Shown here piece after piece: positions 25,168-32,377 of a DNA stretch of 42,853 nucleotides (position 1 is the stretch's first letter; every line of letters starts with the position of its first letter). Under the pieces are notes generated by a model. The model saw nothing but the letters and a program-made list of their open reading frames with translations. It was not told the DNA's origin and searched no databases. Made by a program: the position numbers and the translations under genes. Source of the DNA: an uncultured Acidobacteriota bacterium (GTDB lineage: Bacteria > Acidobacteriota > Vicinamibacteria > Fen-336); the NCBI GenBank assembly GCA_902826455.1, contig CADEEV010000038.1, positions 1 through 42,853 of the forward strand, in the 5' to 3' direction.

Positions 25168-26631
25168 CTACGGCTCGATCTCGCGCACCACGCGCTCGAG
25201 GCGCATCAGGCCGGTCGGCCCCAGGGCCAGGCCGTGGATCTCGCGGCGGTGGGCGGTGAACAGCGCCACGTGGTACAGCGGCACGAAGGGCATGTCGCGC
25301 TGGAAGAGCGCCTGGGCCTCGCGATAGGCCGCCGCGCGCCCCTCGAGATCGGTGGCCCGCTGGGCCCGCTTGAGCAGCGCGTCCATCGCGGGGCTCGCGT
25401 AGCGGCTCCGATTCGTCGTGCCGATCGCCGGGCCTCCCAGGAGCGCCGACAGGAAGTCGTTGGGATCGGCGGTGTCGGCCTGCCAGCCGAGCAGCATGAG
25501 CTCGTAGTCGCCCTGGCTGCCCCGCGCCACGTAGTCGGGCCAGCTCGCGGCGAGCGTCGTGCGGCAACGGATCCCCACGGCCGCGAGATCCTCCGCGATG
25601 CGCTGGGCCAGCCGCACCGGGTCGGGCATGTACGGTGGGCGGGGCGAGTTGACCGTGAGCAGCGTGGTGTCGAAGCCGCCGGGGAAGCCGGCCTCGGCCA
25701 GCAGCCGCCGGGCCGTGGGTCGGTCGAGGAACAGCTCGCGCGTGCGATCGCTGTAGCCCCAGAGCCGCGGCGGCAGCGGGTTGCGGGCGGGCTCGGCGTG
25801 GCCCCGCAGCAACTCGCGCACCAGCGCGTCGCGGTCGAGGGCCCGGGCCGCCGCCTGCCGCACCGCGGGGCGGTTCCACGGCTCGCGCTCGTTGTTGATC
25901 GAGACGAACGCGATGTTGAGACCCGTCTGGGAGTCGAGCTGCACGCTCTCGTCGGCCTGGAGCGCCGCGATGTAGTCCTGGCCGATCGCCGCGCTCAGGT
26001 CGGCCTGGCCGTCGCGCAACGCGGTCACGAGCGCGGCCTCGCTCGCGAAGCGCTTGAACGCCACGCGTGCGCTGGCCGGAGCGCCGCCCCAGTGATGGGG
26101 GTTCGCGACCAGCCTCACGCTGCCCGGCACGGCGGCCTCGACGCGGAACGGGCCGGTCCCGACCGGCAGGCTCGCGCCGGAAGCCAGGGCTCGCGGGCTC
26201 TGCATCGCGAAGAACGGCTGCGACAGGGTCGCGAGGAGGGCGGCGCTCGGTTGCTCGAGGTCGATGGCCACGACGTGGTTCCCGAGGCGCTCGGCGCGGC
26301 CGGGGAACGCGCGCTCCTTGCGCAGGTTCTCGATGTTCGCGACCACCGCGTCGGCGTCGAAGGGCGCGCCGTCGTGGAAGCGGACCCCGCGGCGGAGCGT
26401 GAAGGTCCAGCGATGGTTGTCCGAGGTCGCCCAGGTCAGCGCCAGGCTCGCGTCGGCGTGGCCGACGCCGGGGCGGAAGCGGACCAGGGTGTCGCAGGCG
26501 TTGACGACGACGGCCTCGCCCACGAGATCCGTGGCGCGGTGGGGCACGAGCGACACGGGATCGGCCAGGACGCCCACGACGATCGTGTCGGCCGGCGGCG
26601 CCAGGAGCGCGAGCGCCAGCAGCAGGCTCAC
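25168..26631 (-). CDS. Peptide/nickel-type ABC solute-binding protein
   Basis: 487 residues of the SBP_bac_5 (DppA/OppA) family. A short hydrophobic leader (SLLLALALLAPPADT) precedes IVVGVLADPVSLVPH. Family landmarks follow: TFTLRRGVRFHDGAPFDADAVV, LPVGTGPFRVE, NIAFVSINNEREPWNRPAVRQAAARALDRD and DYELMLLGWQADTADPNDFL. No lipobox Cys is seen. It should bind peptides or similar ligands in the periplasm, but no permease or ATPase gene of this system lies nearby, so it is an orphan binding protein. The GTG at 26631 overlaps the DUF819 stop (GTGA). Confidence 0.88.
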   Translation of the reverse strand: MSLLLALALLAPPADTIVVGVLADPVSLVPHRATDLVGEAVVVNACDTLVRFRPGVGHADASLALTWATSDNHRWTFTLRRGVRFHDGAPFDADAVVANIENLRKERAFPGRAERLGNHVVAIDLEQPSAALLATLSQPFFAMQSPRALASGASLPVGTGPFRVEAAVPGSVRLVANPHHWGGAPASARVAFKRFASEAALVTALRDGQADLSAAIGQDYIAALQADESVQLDSQTGLNIAFVSINNEREPWNRPAVRQAAARALDRDALVRELLRGHAEPARNPLPPRLWGYSDRTRELFLDRPTARRLLAEAGFPGGFDTTLLTVNSPRPPYMPDPVRLAQRIAEDLAAVGIRCRTTLAASWPDYVARGSQGDYELMLLGWQADTADPNDFLSALLGGPAIGTTNRSRYASPAMDALLKRAQRATDLEGRAAAYREAQALFQRDMPFVPLYHVALFTAHRREIHGLALGPTGLMRLERVVREIEP

Positions 26632-27773
26632 CGGGCGAACCCCGAGAGGAGCTGGGCCACGAGCAGCCCGAGGTAGGTGCCGAGCACGTTGCCCACGACG
26701 GCCAGCAGCAGGCCGATCGTCGCCGTGCCGCGCTGGTAGATGTCGGCCACGATCGGGGCCGAGGAGTAGCCACCGAGGCACGCCTGGCTCGAGGCCCCGA
26801 AGAAGAAGAGCGGCGCCTTGAGGAGCTTCACCGCCGCGAACAGGAAGAGCGCATGGATCGCGATCGCGATGATGCCCAGCGCGATGAAGGCCGGGTTCGC
26901 GAGGACCTTGCGCAGGTCGCCCTGGGCGCCGACCGACGTGAGCAGCAGGTAGAAGCCGGCGTAGCCGACGGTGGAAGCGCCGGCCTCCTCGAGGCGCGCG
27001 AGGGGCGTGAGAGACAGCAGCAGCGACGCGCTCGTGACGAGGATGATCGCCCACGAGAACGGCTTCAGGACCTCGCCGACCGGGGGGAGCACCTGGCCCA
27101 GCTTCAGGCACACCGCCGTCAGCACGATCGCGAGGCCGAGCATCAGGGTCAGGTCCGGCACCGTGATGACCCGGGCCCGCTGGGCCACGCGGTCCGCCAG
27201 CCGGGCGCTCACCGCGTCGACGACCGAGCGATCGGCGCCCGTCCAGGCGTCGACGGGACGCTGCCGCGACGCGAGCCAGATGAGGAACGCCATCCAGGAG
27301 TAGCCCACGACGGTGTCCACGATGATGATGACGCCGGGATCGAACTGCAGCGTCGTGGAGACGGCGAGCAGGTTGGCGCTGCCGCCGGTCCAGGTGGCGG
27401 CCAGGGCCCCGACGGCCTTCCAGGCGTCGGGCGGCAGCCAGGGACGCAGCGCCAGGTAGCCGACCGAGGCGCCGACCGCGATGCCCAGGCAGCCCGCGGT
27501 CATCGTGAGGAGGGCCATCCGCCCGAGCCTGGCGATCGACGCCAGGTCCGAGGACAAGAGCAGCAGCACGAGGCAGCCCGGCAGCAGGTAGCGCGTCATC
27601 GCGGGGTAGAGCGGGCTGTCGGCCGGCAGGATCCCGGCGGTCGTGGAGAGCATCGGCAGCACGTACGTCCAGACCAGCGGCGGCAGCTTGTCGAAGAGCG
27701 GCGCCAGGGGCTTCCACGAGGCGACCTGGAACACGAAGGCCGCCACGGCCGCCAGGTACGCGAGCTGCGCCAT
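26628..27773 (-). CDS. DUF819 family membrane transporter
   Basis: About 381 residues with ten or so transmembrane helices. DUF819 features include LALRPWLPPDAWKAVGALAATWTGGSANLLAV (residues about 100-140), VIIIVDTVVGYSWMAFLIWLA and SSQACLGGYSSAPIVADIY near the C-terminus. Members are thought to be transporters of uncharacterised substrate. The neighbouring peptide-binding protein and dipeptide epimerase suggest a peptide or amino-acid cargo, which is inference. Start choice: ATG 27773 has AGGAG 3 bases upstream. A GTG at 27788, 6 bases after a CAAGAT hexamer, would be a leaderless alternative adding five residues. Confidence 0.85.
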   Translation of the reverse strand: MAQLAYLAAVAAFVFQVASWKPLAPLFDKLPPLVWTYVLPMLSTTAGILPADSPLYPAMTRYLLPGCLVLLLLSSDLASIARLGRMALLTMTAGCLGIAVGASVGYLALRPWLPPDAWKAVGALAATWTGGSANLLAVSTTLQFDPGVIIIVDTVVGYSWMAFLIWLASRQRPVDAWTGADRSVVDAVSARLADRVAQRARVITVPDLTLMLGLAIVLTAVCLKLGQVLPPVGEVLKPFSWAIILVTSASLLLSLTPLARLEEAGASTVGYAGFYLLLTSVGAQGDLRKVLANPAFIALGIIAIAIHALFLFAAVKLLKAPLFFFGASSQACLGGYSSAPIVADIYQRGTATIGLLLAVVGNVLGTYLGLLVAQLLSGFAR

Positions 27774-27794
27774 GGGCTCCTGGATCACGCGCCG

Positions 27795-27838
27795 ATCTTG
27801 GGCTGGGCCGCGAACCTGGTCAATCAGCCCCGTATAAT
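27795..27838. promoter_or_regulatory. Divergent promoters for DUF819 and dipeptide epimerase
   Basis: On the plus strand a perfect TATAAT (27833-27838) ends 9 bases before the epimerase ATG, with no recognisable -35. On the minus strand TTGACC (27823-27818), a 17-base spacer and CAAGAT (27800-27795) form a sigma-70-like promoter, 6 bases from a GTG and 21 from the ATG of the DUF819 gene. The two promoters interleave within about 45 bases. Confidence 0.55.
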
Positions 27839-27847
27839 CGCGCCCGC

Positions 27848-28855
27848 ATGAAGGTCAGCCACGTCCCGATGGACCTGCGCCTCAAGCACACGTTCCGGAT
27901 CGCCCGGGGCGCCTCCGACGAGCGGCGCAACCTGCGCGTCGAGATCGAGGACGCGGGCCGCCTCGGCCTTGGGGAGGCGGCGCCGATCCTGCGCTACGGC
28001 GAGGACCGGGAGTCGGCGGCGAAGGCGGTGGACGCCATGGCGCCGCGCCTGCGCGACCCGCGGCGCTTCGCGACCGCCGCGGCCGACGCCGCGGTGGCGG
28101 GCCAGCACTCGGCCCAGGCGGCCGTCGACATGGCGCTTCACGACCTGGCGGCCCAGCGCATGGGCGTCCCGCTCTACGAGATGCTCGGGCTCGATCCCTC
28201 GCGGACCCCCGTCACGTCCTTCACGATCGGCCTCGACACGCCCGAGGTCGTGGTCCAGAAGGTGAAGGAAGCGTCGGCGTACGCCGTGCTCAAGGTGAAG
28301 ATGGGGTCCGACGACGATCGCGCGGTGCTCGAGGCCGTGCGCGACACGACCGACCAGCCGCTCCGCGTCGACGCGAACGAAGGCTGGACCCTGGAGGGCG
28401 CCGAGTCGCGCCTCGCGTGGCTGGCGAAGCTCGGCGTCGAGTTCGTGGAGCAGCCGATGCCCGCCGACCGCCTCGAGGACATCCGGGCGCTTCGCAAGCA
28501 CAGCCCGCTGCCCTTCTACGCGGACGAGAGCGTGCACAACGCGGCCGACATCCCCCGCCTGGCCGGAGCCTTCGACGGCATCAACATCAAGCTGATGAAG
28601 TGCGGCGGCCTGGGCGAGGCGCTCCGCATGATCGCGGTTGCGCGCGCCCACGGCATGAAGGTGATGCTGGGCTGCATGATCGAGTCGTCGATCGCGATCA
28701 CCGCGGCGGCCCACCTCTCGCCGCTGGTGGACGCCGCCGACCTCGACGGCAGCGTGCTGATCGCCGAGGACCCCTACGACGGGGCCACGATCGTGGACGG
28801 CAAGCTGGTGCTGCCGGATCGTCCCGGCCTCGGCGTCGTGGCGCGCGGCCGCTAG
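27848..28855 (+). CDS. Dipeptide epimerase (enolase superfamily)
   Basis: 335 residues. The N-terminal capping domain is followed by the barrel with the muconate-lactonizing/AEE-type catalytic set: K149/K151 in VLKVKMG, metal ligands D175 (DANEGW), E201 (VEQPM) and D226 (YADES), the opposing Lys K248/K251 in NIKLMKCGG, and CMIESS. DLDG near residue 298-301 is the motif that grips the dipeptide amino group in Ala-Glu epimerases. It should interconvert L-Ala-D-Glu and L-Ala-L-Glu or related dipeptides released from murein. It is cytoplasmic and starts directly after a TATAAT with no ribosome-binding site. Confidence 0.9.
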   Translation: MKVSHVPMDLRLKHTFRIARGASDERRNLRVEIEDAGRLGLGEAAPILRYGEDRESAAKAVDAMAPRLRDPRRFATAAADAAVAGQHSAQAAVDMALHDLAAQRMGVPLYEMLGLDPSRTPVTSFTIGLDTPEVVVQKVKEASAYAVLKVKMGSDDDRAVLEAVRDTTDQPLRVDANEGWTLEGAESRLAWLAKLGVEFVEQPMPADRLEDIRALRKHSPLPFYADESVHNAADIPRLAGAFDGINIKLMKCGGLGEALRMIAVARAHGMKVMLGCMIESSIAITAAAHLSPLVDAADLDGSVLIAEDPYDGATIVDGKLVLPDRPGLGVVARGR

Positions 28856-28867
28856 TCGCGCGCTTCG

Positions 28868-29140
28868 CTAGCCCTTGCCGACGAGGAACAGCACGCCCAT
28901 CACGAGGAATCCGACGCCGGCGATGCGATGGATCCAGATCTCGGGCACGAAGCGCGTCAGCTCGCCGCCGACGAGCACGGCGATCGCGCTCGTCGCGACC
29001 AGCGCCAGCGCCGAGCCGAGGAACACGGCGAGCTTCGATGTGCCCGAGGTGGCGAGGCTCATGGTCGCAAGCTGGGTCTTGTCGCCGAGCTCCGCCAGGA
29101 AGACGAGGCCGAACGTCGAGAACAGCAGCTTCAGATCCAT
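28868..29140 (-). CDS. Half-size GDT1/UPF0016 cation transporter
   Basis: 90 residues with three hydrophobic helices. The signature AELGDKTQLATM (residues about 16-27) is the E-x-G-D-K-T motif of the GDT1/TMEM165 family, which exports Mn2+ or exchanges Ca2+. Most members have two such repeats in about 200 residues. This protein has only one, so it must dimerise or pair with another single-repeat protein, and no partner gene is adjacent. GAGGTG lies a few bases before the ATG. It converges with the epimerase gene over 12 bases and diverges from the haloperoxidase-like gene. Confidence 0.87.
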   Translation of the reverse strand: MDLKLLFSTFGLVFLAELGDKTQLATMSLATSGTSKLAVFLGSALALVATSAIAVLVGGELTRFVPEIWIHRIAGVGFLVMGVLFLVGKG

Positions 29141-29341
29141 TGACACCTCGTCGCTCAGCGCGTGCGGCGATTGTCTCGCGATCGGCGCCAATCGTCTCCC
29201 TGTGTGCCTCGTCACAGGATCGAGGCGGAGACGGGCCTAAGGTCGCTGCACCAGAGGCCCGCCTCGTGGCGAATCGATCGGGGTAGGGAGGTACGTCTGC
29301 CTGCTCCGTCTGTCGCGTCCGTACAGTAGGGAGTTCCCTCC
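29141..29341. other. Divergent intergenic region, 201 bases
   Basis: This gap separates the GDT1-type gene from the haloperoxidase-like gene. TACAGT at 29322-29327 may be the -10 for the latter, and AGGGAG lies about 8 bases before its ATG. I looked for a Mn-sensing yybP-ykoY leader before the transporter and do not see one. No coding frame here looks convincing. Confidence 0.4.
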
Positions 29342-30874
29342 ATGCACGTCTCTCGCTTCAGGGCAGTGCCCTTCCTGGCGCTGCTCGCCGTCGCTTTTCC
29401 ATCCCCTGCACACACGCAGGACATACCCCAGGACGTCGACCAGTACCTGGGTCCGAACCACACGCTGGCGCCGCAGCTCGAAGGCCAGACGCAGCACCAT
29501 CCGACGCCCCACGGGCCCACTGCCGCCGATCGCTTCCGGCTCTGGAACACGATCGCGGTCGATGCCAGCGGCCGTGACCACACGCCCGTGCAGCCCGGCG
29601 AAGACCGGGTGTTCGGCGAGCAGTTGGGGCCCGGACGCTCCGCCCGAGCCATGGCGATCGTGCACATCGCGATCTTCGACGCCGTCAATTCCATCAAGGG
29701 CGGCTACGAGAGCTACACGGGCATTCCTCGTGCGCGCTCGGGGGCCTCGGTGGACGCGGCCATCGCCCAGGCGGCCCACGACACACTGATCGCGGTGTTC
29801 CCGTCGCAGACGCCGCTCTTCGACGACCTGCTCGCCGAGGATCTCGCCCGCATCCACGTCAGCGCGCGCTCGCTCGAGCGCGGGCTCGACACCGGCCGGC
29901 GTGCCGCCGCCGAGATCCTGGCGCTGCGCGACGGTGACGGCTCCAATCATCCCGAGCCGCGCATGGGCACCGACTACATCCCTGATCCCGATCCCGGCAT
30001 CTGGCGTCAGGATCCGATCAGCCAGTCTCCGGTCGCGCTCGGCGCCCACTGGGGCGAGGTCAAGAGCTTCGTGATGCAGACGACGAACCAGTTCCGGGTT
30101 CCCCCGCCGCCGGCGATGACAAGCCCCGCGTACGCGCTCGCCTACGACGAGGTCCAACGCCTCGGCGGCGACGGCATCACGACGCCGACCGAGCGCACGG
30201 AAGACCAGACCCAGGCCGGCATCTTCTGGGCCTACGACGGCACGCCCAGCCTGTGCGCGCCGCCGCGCCTCTACAACCAGCTCGCGACCACGGTCTCGAA
30301 GAACATCACCAACGTGAGCCAGCTGGCGCGGCTGTATGCCCTCGTCAACGTGTCGATGGCCGATGCCGGCACCGCGATCTGGGAGTCGAAGTTCTTCTAC
30401 AAGTTCTGGCGCCCGGTCACGGGCATCCGGGAGTCCGACGTCGGCACGGGCCCGTCCGGCCTGGGCGACGGCAACGACGCGACGGTGGGGGACGCGACGT
30501 TCTCACCCCTCGGGGCGCCCGCCAGCAACCTGCAGGGTCCGAACTTCACGCCGCCGTTCCCGTCGTACCCGTCGGGCCACGCGGGCTTCGGCGGAGCGCT
30601 CTTCCAGACGCTGCGCAACTTCTTCGGCCGCGACCGGGTCCGCTTCACGTTCACGTCGGACGAGTTCAACGGCATGACGATCGGCAACGACGGCGAGGTG
30701 CGGCCGCTGCTGCCGCGCACGTTCCGCTCGTTCTCCGAGGCCGAGGAAGAGAACGGCCAGAGCCGCATCTACCTCGGCATCCACTGGTCGTTCGACAAGA
30801 CCGAGGGCATCAAGCAGGGCCGCAGGATCGCGGACTACGTGTACCGCCACGCCTTCCGGCCGACGCACCGCTGA
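29342..30874 (+). CDS. Exported vanadium haloperoxidase-like PAP2 enzyme
   Basis: 510 residues with a signal peptide (cleavage near A23/H24). The C-terminal half has the vanadate/phosphate-binding set of the chloroperoxidase/PAP2 superfamily: K354 and R357 in KFWRPVTGIR, S411-G412-H413 in PSYPSGHAGFG, and R475 and H481 in SRIYLGIHWSFD. The long helical N-terminal region (RAMAIVHIAIFDAVNSI) is typical of the bacterial VCPO group rather than small PAP2 phosphatases. With vanadate it would oxidise halides with H2O2; without, it could act as an acid phosphatase. The sequence cannot separate these. It stands alone on the plus strand, between minus-strand genes. Confidence 0.9.
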   Translation: MHVSRFRAVPFLALLAVAFPSPAHTQDIPQDVDQYLGPNHTLAPQLEGQTQHHPTPHGPTAADRFRLWNTIAVDASGRDHTPVQPGEDRVFGEQLGPGRSARAMAIVHIAIFDAVNSIKGGYESYTGIPRARSGASVDAAIAQAAHDTLIAVFPSQTPLFDDLLAEDLARIHVSARSLERGLDTGRRAAAEILALRDGDGSNHPEPRMGTDYIPDPDPGIWRQDPISQSPVALGAHWGEVKSFVMQTTNQFRVPPPPAMTSPAYALAYDEVQRLGGDGITTPTERTEDQTQAGIFWAYDGTPSLCAPPRLYNQLATTVSKNITNVSQLARLYALVNVSMADAGTAIWESKFFYKFWRPVTGIRESDVGTGPSGLGDGNDATVGDATFSPLGAPASNLQGPNFTPPFPSYPSGHAGFGGALFQTLRNFFGRDRVRFTFTSDEFNGMTIGNDGEVRPLLPRTFRSFSEAEEENGQSRIYLGIHWSFDKTEGIKQGRRIADYVYRHAFRPTHR

Positions 30875-30887
30875 TCGATCGCCGTAC

Positions 30888-30928
30888 CCTTCCGGCGGGG
30901 CCGGCCATGCCCTGGCTTCGCCGGAAGG
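30888..30928. terminator. Inverted repeat between convergent genes
   Basis: Perfect 10-base arms CCTTCCGGCG (30888-30897) and CGCCGGAAGG (30919-30928) flank a 21-base GC-rich loop. They sit in the 74-base gap between the convergent stops at 30874 and 30949. There is no T-run on either strand, so it is not a standard intrinsic terminator. Its place suggests a bidirectional transcription-end or RNA 3'-stabilising hairpin. Confidence 0.5.
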
Positions 30929-30948
30929 TCCTCCTCAGCGCCTGGCCC

Positions 30949-31452
30949 TCACCACGACCTCGCCATGAAGCGGCCGCCCTTGCCCGCGAGGACGTGGAGT
31001 GCCTGCGCCACGTTGCGGGCGCGGGCCTCGGGGGACTTGAGCCAGGAGAAGTAGCGGAGGATCTCCTTCTTCCGGCTCGGGATCAGCGCATCCCAGCCCT
31101 TCTTCGCGGCCGCGTTCTTCGCGAGGGGAGCCCGGAACCACGCCGGCATCGGGTGCATGGGGCCGTTGCGGTAGGCGGTGTCGAAGGCGAGCTCGACCTC
31201 CACCCTGTCGCCGACCTTCGTCTTCGACGCCCGCCGCACGTCGCCGTGCAGGTAGAGATAGAAGGCGCCGGTGCCCATCGGCATCAGGTTGATGCGCCAC
31301 GGCGTCCGGCTCGGCTCGCCGTCGATGCGCACGAGCACGGGCATCGGCTTGCGCCATCCGGTCTTGAGCGCACGCGCTCGGGCGGCGCTCACGTGGATGT
31401 AGGGGTTGCCCTGGAAGATCTTCATGACGGCGGAGAAGCGCAGCCCCGGCAT
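30949..31452 (-). CDS. DUF1905/YdeI-OmdA family protein
   Basis: 167 residues. The N-terminal half is a DUF1905 barrel (LRFSAVMKIFQGNPYIHVSA, then PVLVRIDGEPSRTPWRINLMPMGTGAFYLYLHG and KVGDRVEVELAFD). The C-terminal half is the YdeI/OmdA helical segment (FRAPLAKNAAAKKGWDALIPSRKKEILRYFSWLKSPEARARN). Relatives are linked loosely to bacteriocin or antimicrobial-peptide tolerance, but the biochemical role is unknown. I chose ATG 31452, which overlaps the upstream stop as TGATG and keeps the family's first strand; an ATG at 31425 would remove it. Confidence 0.83.
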   Translation of the reverse strand: MPGLRFSAVMKIFQGNPYIHVSAARARALKTGWRKPMPVLVRIDGEPSRTPWRINLMPMGTGAFYLYLHGDVRRASKTKVGDRVEVELAFDTAYRNGPMHPMPAWFRAPLAKNAAAKKGWDALIPSRKKEILRYFSWLKSPEARARNVAQALHVLAGKGGRFMARSW

Positions 31453-31883
31453 CACGGCGCCGCGGTGAACCACGCGCGCAGCACGGCGAGGTCCTCGGGA
31501 GAGAGCCGGGCCTCGGGATGGAGCCGGACGTACTTGGGGAGCGGCATCTTGCCCTTGTCGATCTCCTTCCAGGTCTCGTGCCTCGCGTTGGCCTCGTCCT
31601 TGTCGTTCATGAGCTCCCAGCTCGAGAAGTTGACGTCCCCCCGGGCCTCGTTCACGTCGTGGGCCACGAGCCACGAGACCGGCGCGACGTAGGCGTACCA
31701 CGGCCAGCGCGTCTCGTTCGAGTGGCAGTCGTAGCACGAGCGCCGCAGGATGGCCTCGACGGGAGCGGGCGCCTCGAGATCGGCCTCGATCGCCGGGTTC
31801 GTGCGCTCGACCGGCACCGCCTGGATCCCGAGAAGCAGGATCGCGAGCGCTCCGAGGATCCAGGGGGTGCCTTTGCGGACCAC
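31452..31883 (-). CDS. Membrane-anchored haem-binding (cytochrome c-like) protein
   Basis: 143 residues. An N-terminal hydrophobic anchor (PWILGALAILLLGIQAVPV) is followed by one CxxCH haem site in ILRRSCYDCHSNETRWPWYA, the signature of the Haem_bd domain family. Later segments FSSWELMNDK and GKMPLPKYVRLHPEARLSPEDLAVLRAWF are also typical and supply a possible distal Met in KMPLP. It should carry covalent haem c in the periplasm, perhaps for electron transfer. The GTG start abuts the stop of the VOC gene with no gap, and its stop overlaps the YdeI-like gene. Confidence 0.88.
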   Translation of the reverse strand: MVRKGTPWILGALAILLLGIQAVPVERTNPAIEADLEAPAPVEAILRRSCYDCHSNETRWPWYAYVAPVSWLVAHDVNEARGDVNFSSWELMNDKDEANARHETWKEIDKGKMPLPKYVRLHPEARLSPEDLAVLRAWFTAAP

Positions 31884-32354
31884 TCAGCCCTTGTAGGCCT
31901 TCTCGAGCGCCTTCTGATCGAGCTTGACCATCGTCAGCACGGCCTTCATGACGCGATCGCGCTTCGCCTCGTGCTTGCTCATGATCATCTTCTGCAGGAC
32001 CGCCGGGACCACCTGCCACGAGACGCCGTAGCGGTCGGTGAGCCAGCCGCACTGGTCGGCCTTGCCGCCCTTCAGGAGCTTCTTCCAGTAGTAGTCGACG
32101 TCCTTCTGGTCCTTGCAGTTCACGACGAACGAGACCGCCGGCGAGAGCGTGTAGTGCGGACCGCCGTTGAGGAGCATGAATTCCTGCCCGGCGATCTCGA
32201 AGGTGGCCGTGAGGATCGAGCCCTTCTTGCCGGGCCCGCTCGCGCCGTAGTGGCTGACGGACCGGACCTTCCCCTTCTTGAAGATGGACGTGTAGAACTT
32301 GAGGGCTTCTTCGACCTTGCCGTCGAACCAGAGGCAGGGGGTGATCTTTTGCAT
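31884..32354 (-). CDS. VOC/PhnB-like protein
   Basis: 156 residues of the PhnB/3-demethylubiquinone-methyltransferase-like branch of the vicinal oxygen chelate superfamily: ITPCLWFDGKVEEALKFYTSIFK, then TATFEIAGQEFMLLNGGPHYTLSPAVSFVVNC, then CGWLTDRYGVSWQVVP. These proteins are usually metal-free or of unknown activity; methyltransferase names for the group are not reliable. GGAGG lies 6 bases before the ATG at 32354, so it is translated independently although only 23 bases follow the GH32 gene upstream. Confidence 0.85.
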   Translation of the reverse strand: MQKITPCLWFDGKVEEALKFYTSIFKKGKVRSVSHYGASGPGKKGSILTATFEIAGQEFMLLNGGPHYTLSPAVSFVVNCKDQKDVDYYWKKLLKGGKADQCGWLTDRYGVSWQVVPAVLQKMIMSKHEAKRDRVMKAVLTMVKLDQKALEKAYKG

Positions 32355-32377
32355 TGAATCCTCCCTAAAGCTCCACC

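Noticed and set aside
29141-29341. Mn-sensing yybP-ykoY riboswitch upstream of the GDT1-type gene
   Set aside because: The conserved loop sequences and paired stems were not found in the 201-base region, and the transporter start has only a simple GAGGTG site.
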